Shown here: positions 34,181-42,620 of the stretch, one piece after another
Layout of the letters: every line of letters begins with the position of its first letter
Position numbering within the stretch: position 1 is the stretch's first letter
Origin: Desulfofalx alkaliphila DSM 12257
GTDB lineage: Bacteria; Bacillota; Desulfotomaculia; Desulfotomaculales; Desulfohalotomaculaceae
Direction: 5' to 3'
NCBI RefSeq assembly: GCF_000711975.1
Contig: NZ_JONT01000016.1
Coordinates: forward strand, 1-54,823
DNA length: 54,823 nt
The notes under the pieces: generated by a model
Seen by the model: the letters and a program-made list of their open reading frames with translations, nothing else
What the model was told of the DNA's origin: nothing
Database searches by the model: none
Position numbers and translations under genes: made by a program

Positions 34181-34954
34181 TTGAAAAAGGTGACCAAGTT
34201 CATTCAAAGGAAAACCCTAATATATAAGACAGCTGTGGAGTATGGTGATTATACATTAAATCATGTGCAAGGATGTTATCATGGATGCAAATATCCATGT
34301 TATGCTTTCTTAATGGCCAAAAGATTTGGAAGAGTAAAATCATATGAACAATGGATAGAACCATCATTAGTAGAAAATGCTATGGATTTACTAGATAAAG
34401 AGATACCAAAATTCAAAGACAGAATAAAGACTCTTCATCTGTGTTTTACAACTGATCCTTTTATGAATGAATATGAAGAGATATCGAATATGAGTGTTGA
34501 GATAATAAAAAAGGCCAACAGCAAAGGAATTAAGTGTAGTGCATTAACTAAGGGGCTGCTACCTTTAAGTCTAGCTGAATTATCAAAAGAGAACGAGTAT
34601 GGAATCACACTAATTTCCCTAGATGAAACATTCAGGGAAAAAATCGAACCTAATGCTGCACCATATCAAGAAAGGATAAATCGTCTAAAAGAATTAAGCG
34701 AAAAAGATTGTAAAACTTGGGTTAGCATTGAACCTTACCCCACCCCTAATATTATTAAACAAGATTTTTCTTCAATACTTGAAGCTATAGGTTTTGTTGA
34801 CAAAATAATTTTTGGACGTACAAATTATAATCCCGAAATAACGAAATACAAAGGTGTTAAACAGTATTACAATGAATTAAGTAAACAAGTAATTGACTTC
34901 AGTGTGAAGAGGAATATTGAATATCATATTAAAAACGGTACTTTAACAGAATAG
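34181..34954 (+). CDS. three-Cys-motif radical-SAM-like protein (SPL-related)
   Basis: This is a 257-residue partner of TcmP. The motif GCYHGCKYPCYAFLMAKRFG (residues about 31-50) has the C-x3-C-x3-C spacing of radical SAM enzymes of the spore photoproduct lyase-like group; TTDPFMNEYE and SIEPYPTPNII fit the TIM-barrel core. It likely binds a 4Fe-4S cluster. The TTG start directly follows the tcmP stop, so the two are translationally coupled. Substrate unknown. Confidence 0.82.
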   Translation: MKKVTKFIQRKTLIYKTAVEYGDYTLNHVQGCYHGCKYPCYAFLMAKRFGRVKSYEQWIEPSLVENAMDLLDKEIPKFKDRIKTLHLCFTTDPFMNEYEEISNMSVEIIKKANSKGIKCSALTKGLLPLSLAELSKENEYGITLISLDETFREKIEPNAAPYQERINRLKELSEKDCKTWVSIEPYPTPNIIKQDFSSILEAIGFVDKIIFGRTNYNPEITKYKGVKQYYNELSKQVIDFSVKRNIEYHIKNGTLTE

Positions 34955-35038
34955 TTTACTACATATTTTTCTGTTATAATCAGATCTTAAATATGAAATG
35001 TTCGCCTAGAGTGATTATATAAGTATGTCACACAAGAT

Positions 35039-35124
35039 GTCTTATACGACAAAAAACAAGTAAAAACTATACTTTTAAAGCCAAAATGACCGTGCTAAGC
35101 GGTCATTTTTTTGTCGCATAAGGC
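35039..35124. repeat. inverted repeat around a terminator upstream of the integrase
   Basis: GTCTTATACGACAAAAAA (35039-35056) and its near-complement TTTTTTGTCGCATAAGGC (35107-35124) match at 16 of 18 positions. Between them lies a CCAAAATGACCG/CGGTCATTTTTTT terminator hairpin (about 35081-35112). Such inverted sites next to an integrase gene can be recombinase arm sites or an operator. Confidence 0.55.
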
Positions 35125-35142
35125 AAGGGGTGTTAAAACGAA

Positions 35143-35994
35143 ATGAATTATATAAATGATTTCAAAAAAAGTCTTCTAAGTCGTGGCTTATCAAAAAGTA
35201 CAGTTAACACTTATTTAGCCATATTAACTAAATTCAAAGAGTATTTGATTAGCAAATATGATAGTGCAGAATTTACTGCTGTAACTGCCCTTGATATTGC
35301 AGATTACCGGCGGTACCTGGTCGACCAAGGGAAAAAACCGGCTACAGTTAATCTATCTTTAGACGCATTACGGTCTTTTTACAAATGGGCTACTGCAGAA
35401 CAAATCGTCTCCATTAATCCAGTAACTGGAGTGAAACGGGTTCCTGAGCAAGAAAACGCGCCAAAATGGCTAGAAAGAAAAGACCTTGGAAAATTTATGA
35501 GAGCGGTACAAAAATATGGGTCTGTTAAGGATTTAGCCCTCATTAATTTATTACTACATACCGGATTACGAATTTCAGAGGCATGTTCCCTGATGACACA
35601 AGATGTAACAATCAGGGAACGTTCCGGGGTGCTTAAGGTACGGGAGGGGAAAGGAAGTAAATACCGTGAATTACCTTTGAATATAACAATTCGTAGGGTA
35701 CTAGATATTTACATTGCGGAGTCAACAAGTAAATGGCTATTTCCCGGTCGAAAAACGCATATAACTACCCGAACCGCAGAAAGGATTATTAGCAAATATG
35801 GCCGGATTGCGGATGTGGAAGTAACCCCACACATGTTGCGCCACACTTTCGGTAAGATGCTTATCGATGCAGGGGAAAGCCTAGATAGGGTGGCTACACT
35901 AATGGGCCACTCAGACCTAAACACCACAGCTAAATACACACGGCCATCTATACATGACCTGGAAAAAGCGGTAGAAAAGTTAGCCTGGGAGTGA
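35143..35994 (+). CDS. tyrosine recombinase/integrase (XerC/D type)
   Basis: This is a 283-residue site-specific recombinase. An N-terminal SAM-like core-binding domain (about 1-85) is followed by the catalytic domain with Arg143 (GLRISEAC), a Lys in GKGSKYRELPL, His230 and Arg233 in HMLRHTFGK, His256 in GHSDLNTT, and nucleophile Tyr265 in AKYTRPS, so the full catalytic set is present. Known skin recombinases are large serine enzymes, so this would be a different solution if it excises the sigK element. A strong terminator separates it from the type IV secretion array. Confidence 0.9.
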   Translation: MNYINDFKKSLLSRGLSKSTVNTYLAILTKFKEYLISKYDSAEFTAVTALDIADYRRYLVDQGKKPATVNLSLDALRSFYKWATAEQIVSINPVTGVKRVPEQENAPKWLERKDLGKFMRAVQKYGSVKDLALINLLLHTGLRISEACSLMTQDVTIRERSGVLKVREGKGSKYRELPLNITIRRVLDIYIAESTSKWLFPGRKTHITTRTAERIISKYGRIADVEVTPHMLRHTFGKMLIDAGESLDRVATLMGHSDLNTTAKYTRPSIHDLEKAVEKLAWE

Positions 35995-36030
35995 AGAGGT
36001 ATCCCAAAGCATTAATAAAGGTACTTTAGT

Positions 36031-36072
36031 GAAAAGTCCATGCAGGATTATACCTGCATGGACTTTTCTATT
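36031..36072 (+). terminator. strong terminator after the integrase
   Basis: AAAGTCCATGCAGG and its complement around ATTAT form a 14-bp stem, followed by TTTTCTATTTG. Confidence 0.9.
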
Positions 36073-36097
36073 TGTAGAAGGGAGGCGGTCTATATAG

Positions 36098-36922
36098 TTG
36101 CTTGCTAAAACCCACGTTAATATAGGCTTTTTAGCGTCTGCCCTTACAAAAGTTCCGTTACCTGCCGGACCAACGGCTATAACACTAATAGTATTTAATC
36201 TGGTTCCGACTATGTTGCGGTATTTACTGTTAGCAGTGGTGGTGGCAGTATGCATTCTAGTACCAGAGAAAGGAGGCATCTTTTTACTCCCTCTGGCCGT
36301 AATGATAGGTTCCTTATTACCCGACATTGACCACCCCAATTCAACACTGTCGCAAATGATTGCCCCTACAGGGCTAGTAATTCGCTTGTTAGTTGTAGCG
36401 GCTGGGTCATTGATTGTGTGGCAAGGTTGGGGTACCTATTGGATTATGGCGGCCGGGGGTGCTTTAGCATTAGTGGGACTTTTGAATATTAAAGTGTTGC
36501 CAATGGAGTTACTACAACGAATGCTTTTAATTATTACGGGAGTGGCTTTAATTGCATGGGCAAATACCCCTCTTGTATCTGGCCTAGGTGTTATGTATTT
36601 CATTATGGGCATCATCAGCCATCGGGGATTAACTCACTCCCTAGAGGGTGCCATAATAGCGATAATAGGGGCCTGGTGGTTTACAATAAACATTGGGCAT
36701 CCAGAGTTGTTAATACCCTTTGCCATTGGCTATATTATGCATCTACTGGCAGACCTAATAGCAGACAGTGGGATATATTTAAGCTACTTTGCAAAAAGTA
36801 AAATTTCTATACCTATTATTAAAACCGGTTTCTTGGTAGATAGGGCCATTGGTATTGTCGTGTTGGCAATTTCTCTTATTTTGCTGACAAACATCTCATC
36901 ATATAAGGAGTTGTTTTTGTGA
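36098..36922 (+). CDS. membrane-bound metal-dependent hydrolase (YdjM-like)
   Basis: This is a 274-residue polytopic membrane protein. THVNIGFL near the start, LPDIDHPNSTL (about 70) and SHRGLTHSLEGAII (about 175) give the His/Asp pattern of the YdjM/DUF457 family, thought to be metal-dependent hydrolases. Eight or so hydrophobic helices are seen. The TTG start follows GGGAGG at about 11 bases. It is the first gene of the rightward secretion array, perhaps a phospholipid- or wall-modifying partner. The substrate is unknown. Confidence 0.78.
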   Translation: MLAKTHVNIGFLASALTKVPLPAGPTAITLIVFNLVPTMLRYLLLAVVVAVCILVPEKGGIFLLPLAVMIGSLLPDIDHPNSTLSQMIAPTGLVIRLLVVAAGSLIVWQGWGTYWIMAAGGALALVGLLNIKVLPMELLQRMLLIITGVALIAWANTPLVSGLGVMYFIMGIISHRGLTHSLEGAIIAIIGAWWFTINIGHPELLIPFAIGYIMHLLADLIADSGIYLSYFAKSKISIPIIKTGFLVDRAIGIVVLAISLILLTNISSYKELFL

Positions 36923-36949
36923 AAATAGCGAGGGGAGGTTAGTGATCTA

Positions 36950-37252
36950 TTGAATGATTCGTTAAATACGATGCCTATCAAAACTATTAGTCCAGATGAA
37001 GCTGTACCTAAATTTGTCGAGTTGCTGCTAAACATCCATGAGTCTATAGGAAGTATAGTTATGCCTCTGGCTATGGTGACACTTAGTCTACTTGCAGTTA
37101 TATTCATTGTTGGTTTTGTCCCTGGTTTGCGCTTTTTAAGAAGTGTAGGTTGGATAGGGTTTCTTTCCTGTTGTTTTGGATTATTCCTCTACGCCGCAAT
37201 ACCTATAGTTGTTGGCATTATTTATGGTGCTGGCACCAGTTTATCCAATTAG
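36950..37252 (+). CDS. small two-helix membrane protein of the secretion array
   Basis: This 100-residue protein has two hydrophobic helices (about 36-60 and 67-94) and a short exterior N-terminus without a clear signal peptide. Size and position, directly before a TrbC/VirB2-like pilin, suggest another pilin-like or inner-membrane subunit of the secretion channel. No family could be named. TTG start after GGGGAGG. Confidence 0.6.
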   Translation: MNDSLNTMPIKTISPDEAVPKFVELLLNIHESIGSIVMPLAMVTLSLLAVIFIVGFVPGLRFLRSVGWIGFLSCCFGLFLYAAIPIVVGIIYGAGTSLSN

Positions 37253-37269
37253 ATAAGGAGTGAGTAGTA

Positions 37270-37623
37270 TTGCTAAACAAAATCAAAACAACGTTGTTTT
37301 TATCAACAGCCAGCCTTTTTGGTTTGGCCACTAAAGCATACGCCAATACCAATTATGGCGGTGTTACCCCCGAGGATGCCGGTACATTAGGAGAAAAGAT
37401 CACCACTTTAGTATCAAAAGTAGGTATGCCTATCGGCGGTGGCTTGCTCTTTTTCTCTGTCCTTATAATCGCCATCAAGCTCATTATGACATCAGGCAAC
37501 GCCAGAAAACGTGCCGAAGTCATGGATGGTTTTGTGTATTTAGGCATTGGAGGCGTTCTCTTGGGTGCAACAATGTTTGTTGCCGGTGCACTACTGGGTA
37601 TTGGGAGTGAACTTAGTAACTAA
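37270..37623 (+). CDS. VirB2/TrbC-like conjugal pilin
   Basis: This is a 117-residue protein: a signal peptide (about 1-25, ending AYA-NTN), then a mature part of about 90 residues with two transmembrane helices (GMPIGGGLLFFSVLIIAIKL and YLGIGGVLLGATMFVAGALL). That is the layout of TrbC/VirB2 major pilins and of related Gram-positive subunits. The TTG start follows AAGGAG. It sits just before the VirB3-like gene, the normal VirB2-VirB3-VirB4 order. Confidence 0.75.
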   Translation: MLNKIKTTLFLSTASLFGLATKAYANTNYGGVTPEDAGTLGEKITTLVSKVGMPIGGGLLFFSVLIIAIKLIMTSGNARKRAEVMDGFVYLGIGGVLLGATMFVAGALLGIGSELSN

Positions 37624-37637
37624 GGAGAATATCTAAA

Positions 37638-37940
37638 ATGAGAATGTTTTCTATCCCCATGGAATTAGAAGGAGAAGAAAGGACTTTTGGCGGTGTTGCT
37701 ACCATTCGGCAAGTAGTTTATGTAGTTGCTACGTTGATAGTAACGGTATCGGTACATTTTCTATTAAAATTATTGGCAGTGTCGATGGTAATAAACATAT
37801 TTATTTGCACTCCACTGCTCATGTTGGGTATGTGTCTTGCTTTTATTAAGATACACGAAATTAAGTTAGATAAGTATATTTTGCTTCTGGTGCGTTATCA
37901 TCTGCGTTCCAGAGCATTTATTCTAAAGGGAGATGATTAA
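37638..37940 (+). CDS. PrgI/VirB3-like protein
   Basis: This 100-residue protein begins SIPMELEGEERTFGGVATIR, matching the PrgI family found before VirB4 in Gram-positive conjugation systems. Two adjacent hydrophobic helices (about 27-70) place it in the membrane, and the tail YILLLVRYHLRSRAF is basic. PrgI/VirB3 anchors the VirB4 ATPase. It stops one base before the next gene, so the set is tightly packed. Confidence 0.82.
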   Translation: MRMFSIPMELEGEERTFGGVATIRQVVYVVATLIVTVSVHFLLKLLAVSMVINIFICTPLLMLGMCLAFIKIHEIKLDKYILLLVRYHLRSRAFILKGDD

Positions 37941-38723
37941 TTGCTAATAGGCGTCATATTCTTTATACTTACCTTCGCGGTGGCTCTAGCCACCCCTTTT
38001 ATTTTAAAGCACCAGAAGAAAAAGTTGGTGGAAGGTAAATATAGTGGTAAAAAAAACGAAATAGAAAAACCACAAAAGAAGCTATTTAAAAAAACTACAT
38101 CCAATCAATTGCAAAATGTTTGGGGTGTAAAAGACATCCGAAACGGAGTGGTTATCACTGACGATAACTATCATCGTTTAATAATAAGGATTGGCTCCCT
38201 TGACTATTACCTTATGAGTCCCGAGGAACAAACGGTTGTTGAAAATGTGTTAATATCTTTGGCATTGTCGTTAAACTTTCCGTTACAGTTATTTACCACA
38301 ACCGAAATGGTAGATACTAAAAACTGCATTGCCACTATGTATAACAGGCTCAACGATCCTTTACTAGACAACATGAGGGCATATCTTATTAATAGCATTG
38401 AATATTTGGATGGCTTGATGCAAAATCGTTCAGTCCATGTTCGACGCAGTTATGTTGTGATTAGCACCAATAAAGTAGAGCCTCTATCAAAGGCAACAGC
38501 TGAACTATACCGCAGGGCGGAAACAGTGATGGGTAATTTAAGCCGTTGTGGGATTAAGTCTGAAATATTAGATAGCAATGGGGTTATTGATCTGCTGTAC
38601 AGAGTATTAAATAGAGGCCGAACAGTTAAACCGTCAGAATTAATAGTTACAGGTGGTACCTCTTTGTTTAAAGGAAGGGAGGTAAATCATGTTTCTCCGC
38701 AAGATCAAGAAAAAGCAGGATAA
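37941..38723 (+). CDS. VirB4 N-terminal-domain-like accessory protein (TraC-like)
   Basis: This is a 260-residue protein with one N-terminal transmembrane helix (about 1-23) and a cytoplasmic part that resembles the N-terminal domain of VirB4/TraC proteins (LIIRIGSLDYYLMSPEEQTV, LNFPLQLFTTTEMVD, RRSYVVIST, LYRRAETVMGNLSRCGIKSE). It has no P-loop. Its end overlaps the start of VirB4 by 35 bases. A VirB4 N-domain-like subunit plus a separate VirB4 is seen in several Gram-positive systems. Confidence 0.7.
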   Translation: MLIGVIFFILTFAVALATPFILKHQKKKLVEGKYSGKKNEIEKPQKKLFKKTTSNQLQNVWGVKDIRNGVVITDDNYHRLIIRIGSLDYYLMSPEEQTVVENVLISLALSLNFPLQLFTTTEMVDTKNCIATMYNRLNDPLLDNMRAYLINSIEYLDGLMQNRSVHVRRSYVVISTNKVEPLSKATAELYRRAETVMGNLSRCGIKSEILDSNGVIDLLYRVLNRGRTVKPSELIVTGGTSLFKGREVNHVSPQDQEKAG

Positions 38724-40569
38724 GCAAACTAAGAATCTTAACTTAGAAAAAAACGTCCCTAAACTACAAGATTTGTTTGCACCAGATGGTTTGGAAGAAC
38801 ATAAAGACTTTTTGCATACCGGACCCTCCAGGTATTCAAGGGTATATGTCCTGGCTATTTATCCTAGGGAGATTAACATTGGATGGCTTGATCGTATCTA
38901 CAGTTTGGGTGACGTTGACATTTCTATTCATGTAGACCCAGTACCAAATAGGGCAGTGGTAGTAGATTTAACTAGAAAAGTATCCTCTGCCCAGGCCCAA
39001 TATATGGTCTATGAGAAAAAAGGCAATATACTATATTTGCCGGAGTTGGAGCAGGTAATTAGAGATTTGGAAGCAACACGCTCTAATATCCAAACCAATA
39101 GAGATAAGCTGTTTTATGTATTGGTGACAATAACTCTTAATGCCAGAAGTTTAGATGAGTTGAATGCCAAGTCCGACAACATGGAAGATATATTGGCAGC
39201 ATCATCCACACAAATTAGAACATTGATGTTTCGTCAGCTAGACGGATTGAAAAATGGATTACCAATAAACACTCCTACAATTCCGGACTACTGGAGAAAT
39301 ATGACCACCGGAGGCGTGGCAGCTATGATGCCTGTTGCCAACAGTGATTTATCACATCCCTCTGGCGTTTTTTTAGGTTACAATTACCATTCGGGGGCAC
39401 CGATGTTTCTGGATAGCTTCATTGGCCCACCACATCTAAATAACCAGCATATTGCAGTATTTGGTGGTTCCGGTTCAGGTAAAAGTGTGCTATTAAAGGT
39501 TGTAACTATCTTGCGGTCTGTGGCCCAAGGTGTTCGGGTTGTAGCCCTCGATCCCGAAGGAGAGTGCTCTCGCCTTGTTGAGGGCTTATTGGGCGGTGTA
39601 GTGGTAAAAATCAACTCTAATACCCCATCGGGTATAAACCCCTTTGATGTAGAACCAGACATTGATGATAACGGCAACATTATATCAATAAACCTAAACG
39701 ACAAAATCAACGAGATTAGGGCATTGGTCAACTCTATTATTTTCAACAGATCTGCACGCCACCTTACTCCGGTAGAGACAGCCGTTCTTGAAGACAGTAT
39801 TAGAGAGGTGTATACCGATAAAGAAATAACCTCTGACCCAAACAGCATATATCGGTCTGCCAGTGGTGAATTAAAAGAAGGCGCCTTTGCGGTAGGGCAA
39901 GTAAAAAAGGACATGCCTACTTTGACAGATCTAGTCGAGGTATTAAAAACAAAGACCCATGCCGAAGAATTGTGTATTCTACTAGCACCCTTTCTGCGTG
40001 GTGGAACCCTGGGAATGTTTGACTGTCAAACCACAGTGGACCTTAAAAGCCATGTTATATCTCTAGACTTATCTGCTATAAAAGATGAGTTTACGAGATT
40101 TTACGCCATGTACGTTTTGTTAGGGTGGAGTTGGCAGAAGTTTGCCCAAGGGGTGTTGGGTGTAGACAAAAGAATTGTATTAGACGAGGCTTGGTTTTTC
40201 ATGAAGTACCAGGATAGTGCAGACTTTTTGGAAAACCTATCAAAAAGGGGTAGAAAGTACAGAACTTCTTTGGTGGTAGCCAGCCAACAAATAGAGGATT
40301 TTCTTGATAAAAAAGAAGGCAGGGCAGTCATAGGTAATTGTGAAACCTTCATTCTTTTAAGACAAAACGCAGCACTAGTGGATCATGTGGTCGAAACCTT
40401 TAGGTTGTCCGGTGGTTGCCGGGAGTATTTGCAGTCATTTGCCCCGGGAGAGGCCATAATATCAATTGGCGGTAATTTAACCGCGGTAAAAATAACGCCC
40501 ACGGCCTTTGAGATGCCATGGGTACAAACAGTAAGGGACTGGAAGGAAGGAGGGGCTAGCGGTGTATAA
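38689..40569 (+). CDS. type IV secretion ATPase VirB4
   Basis: This 626-residue ATPase powers substrate transfer or pilus assembly in type IV secretion systems. GGSGSGKS (259-266) is Walker A, RIVLDEAW with Asp499-Glu500 is Walker B, and SLVVASQQIEDFL is the conserved Gln-containing motif 3. NSIIFNRSARHLTPVETAVL and SKRGRKYRTS are further VirB4-like stretches. It contains both an N-terminal domain and a motor domain, so the upstream VirB4-N-like protein is an extra. Overlaps on both sides (35 bases before, 8 after) indicate one operon. Confidence 0.94.
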   Translation: MFLRKIKKKQDKQTKNLNLEKNVPKLQDLFAPDGLEEHKDFLHTGPSRYSRVYVLAIYPREINIGWLDRIYSLGDVDISIHVDPVPNRAVVVDLTRKVSSAQAQYMVYEKKGNILYLPELEQVIRDLEATRSNIQTNRDKLFYVLVTITLNARSLDELNAKSDNMEDILAASSTQIRTLMFRQLDGLKNGLPINTPTIPDYWRNMTTGGVAAMMPVANSDLSHPSGVFLGYNYHSGAPMFLDSFIGPPHLNNQHIAVFGGSGSGKSVLLKVVTILRSVAQGVRVVALDPEGECSRLVEGLLGGVVVKINSNTPSGINPFDVEPDIDDNGNIISINLNDKINEIRALVNSIIFNRSARHLTPVETAVLEDSIREVYTDKEITSDPNSIYRSASGELKEGAFAVGQVKKDMPTLTDLVEVLKTKTHAEELCILLAPFLRGGTLGMFDCQTTVDLKSHVISLDLSAIKDEFTRFYAMYVLLGWSWQKFAQGVLGVDKRIVLDEAWFFMKYQDSADFLENLSKRGRKYRTSLVVASQQIEDFLDKKEGRAVIGNCETFILLRQNAALVDHVVETFRLSGGCREYLQSFAPGEAIISIGGNLTAVKITPTAFEMPWVQTVRDWKEGGASGV

Positions 40570-40855
40570 CCAATATAATCAAAATGACGAGACCCATTCA
40601 TCCGACATTTTAATGGTACCAGTTTGGTTAGTGTTTGGCTTTATATTTGTAGAACTGCTAAGACTTCTGGCTTTTCTTTTTAACCTTCTGGCTTTTTCCA
40701 ATTACTATGATCGAAAAAATGCTAATGAAGCCAATAGTGTCGAGATTGAGTTATGCAATGCTCGGCAAAGAAGCAGGATGTTAAAACTAAGCAATGCAGG
40801 AGTTAGGGAAAGGTATGTTGAGAAAAACGGGAAGTGGGTAAAGGTTGATGTATAG
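40562..40855 (+). CDS. small membrane protein between VirB4 and VirB6-like
   Basis: This 97-residue protein has a polar N-terminus (about 1-15), a hydrophobic helix (about 18-45, LMVPVWLVFGFIFVELLRLL) and a basic tail with a coiled character. It overlaps VirB4 (8 bases) and the VirB6-like gene (8 bases), so it is almost certainly part of the channel. No family recognised. Confidence 0.6.
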   Translation: MYNQYNQNDETHSSDILMVPVWLVFGFIFVELLRLLAFLFNLLAFSNYYDRKNANEANSVEIELCNARQRSRMLKLSNAGVRERYVEKNGKWVKVDV

Positions 40856-42569
40856 AAACTTAAAACCCACTGCTGTTTTAGTTTTGCTGATACTGGCTTT
40901 TTCATTATTATTTCCTGGAACTGTAATGGCCACTGAAACCATCCAAGATGAAGGTGGTATGTTTGAACGAGCCATTGCCAGTGTAGTAGATGCTATTGTG
41001 GGTGTGTTCCAAACCTTAGAGAAAACAGCCCAGTTTAAAACATTAGACGTGCTTGTTTTTAACGAAGGTCTAAGCCCCGCAGACAAAGAAATGGCCCCTT
41101 TTAGCAGGTTGGATTGGCAGAAATTAAACACTTGGTATTGGGGCATGGCAGCGGCGGCCGGAAGTTTTTCTCTTATTGCAGTTCTAATCTCTGCTTACAG
41201 ATTGATGTGGGCAGGGGCCATCAACCCCCAGGCCAGAAGAGATGCCATTGAAAGTATGTGGCGTTGGCTTTGGGCAGTAGCTTTTATAGCCGGAGCACCG
41301 GCAATATTTTATGTTGTATTCCAGATAAATAACGGCTTGGTAGATGCCTTAGTAAATATAGCATCTGGTGTCAGTTCCAATGTTGATGACATGGAAAAGT
41401 TAGGTTTGTCAGGCGAAAAAAGTATCATACAGTCAATAATCACTGGTTCGGTGCTGGGCACAGCTATAGCTAAATTAATGTTTTGCGGTATTGAGTTATG
41501 GTTTAATGTGATATACATTTTACGTCATTTCGCTTTGATGGCTATTTTTGTATTTACACCTTTAATGGCTTGGATGTGGGCATTGAACAAAAACGTCAAT
41601 GCTATGCCCATCTGGTTTGGTGAACTGTTTTCTAACGCTTTCATGCAAACAGCCCACGCCCTTTGCTTGTTGCTGTTTCTAACCTTTTGCACCATCGAAG
41701 ATGGGAAGTCGTGGGCGGTCCTTTTGGTCTGGATGTACGCAATTATTCCACTGTCTGAGATGCTTAGAAACAGTGTCCAAGGCTTGTTCACTCGTATGTC
41801 AGGGTTCGATGAGTCTGGTACCGCAACTAAGGTATTCGGTGCAATAGGAGGCGTAAGTTCACTGGTCGGGATGGGCAACCTAATGAGGGCTACAACGCCG
41901 ATTAGGGCACAGTCAAGCTCAAGAAATACTGGTAGTGGTACGGGTGGTACTGGCACAGGTGCTACGGGGTCTTCGGAACCCGGTGGCAGCCAAACACCTT
42001 TAAATACGCAACAACCTAATTCTCAAGCTTCTGCACCTGCTGGGTATACCACAAGTGCATCGGGTTTAATTGTACCATCAGGTGCGGCGGCATCCCAACA
42101 GAATGCAAACCCAGAAGCACCACAATCTAATCAACCTCCTCTGGGAATGGTAAGGGCTGCAAACGCCGCAAGAGTAGCAGGTACAGCCGCAGGGGTAGTG
42201 ACAGGTTTAGGTGCAAAGGCCATGTTTGCCGCAGTTCCCGGGGGTCAAAACATAGCTAATCTAGTCTCTCGCGGAGCATCCAGTGTTACTGGTGCTACCG
42301 CAGCAGCGGGTGCTGTTGGCGTACAAGCTGCCTATCAAGGTATGCAAAACTATAGGGAAACTGGTAAAGCTAATATGGGTGAGGTATTTAAAAATGTTAC
42401 AGGCAGTATGGATGCTAAAAAGGCAGTATTAAACACAGCCTCTCTCAGTGCCAACGAAGGGTTAAACCCCCTTATTGGGCATCACAATGCAAATATCATA
42501 GCCCCAAACCCTGTTTCTCAATTTAATAATCAACCTCCCCCCTCCATGGATGGACACAGGTGGAGATAA
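40848..42569 (+). CDS. VirB6/TrbL-like polytopic channel protein
   Basis: This is a 573-residue protein with a signal peptide (about 1-28), then several transmembrane helices between about 95 and 305: TWYWGMAAAAGSFSLIAVLI, WLWAVAFIAGAPAIFYVVFQ, FNVIYILRHFALMAIFVFTP and LLLFLTFC are the main ones. A flexible Gly/Ser/Thr/Pro/Ala tail of about 250 residues follows. This is the usual plan of VirB6/TrbL, which forms the inner part of the secretion channel. The tail is low in conservation and probably extracytoplasmic or cytoplasmic linker. It is followed by an intrinsic terminator. Confidence 0.75.
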   Translation: MYRNLKPTAVLVLLILAFSLLFPGTVMATETIQDEGGMFERAIASVVDAIVGVFQTLEKTAQFKTLDVLVFNEGLSPADKEMAPFSRLDWQKLNTWYWGMAAAAGSFSLIAVLISAYRLMWAGAINPQARRDAIESMWRWLWAVAFIAGAPAIFYVVFQINNGLVDALVNIASGVSSNVDDMEKLGLSGEKSIIQSIITGSVLGTAIAKLMFCGIELWFNVIYILRHFALMAIFVFTPLMAWMWALNKNVNAMPIWFGELFSNAFMQTAHALCLLLFLTFCTIEDGKSWAVLLVWMYAIIPLSEMLRNSVQGLFTRMSGFDESGTATKVFGAIGGVSSLVGMGNLMRATTPIRAQSSSRNTGSGTGGTGTGATGSSEPGGSQTPLNTQQPNSQASAPAGYTTSASGLIVPSGAAASQQNANPEAPQSNQPPLGMVRAANAARVAGTAAGVVTGLGAKAMFAAVPGGQNIANLVSRGASSVTGATAAAGAVGVQAAYQGMQNYRETGKANMGEVFKNVTGSMDAKKAVLNTASLSANEGLNPLIGHHNANIIAPNPVSQFNNQPPPSMDGHRWR

Positions 42570-42570
42570 G

Positions 42571-42600
42571 GCGTGCCTTTTTATGGCACGCTTTTTTTCT
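42571..42600 (+). terminator. intrinsic terminator inside the secretion array
   Basis: GCGTGCC/GGCACGC stem with a TTTTTAT loop and TTTTTTT. It separates the VirB2-VirB6-like genes from the transglycosylase/Tad part, so the latter depends on read-through or its own promoter. Confidence 0.88.
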
Positions 42601-42620
42601 TATTATGAGGAGTTGGTTGC

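Noticed and set aside
39384-39914. 176-codon minus-strand frame inside VirB4
   Set aside because: It is antisense to the Walker A region of a clear VirB4 gene, with no ribosome site.
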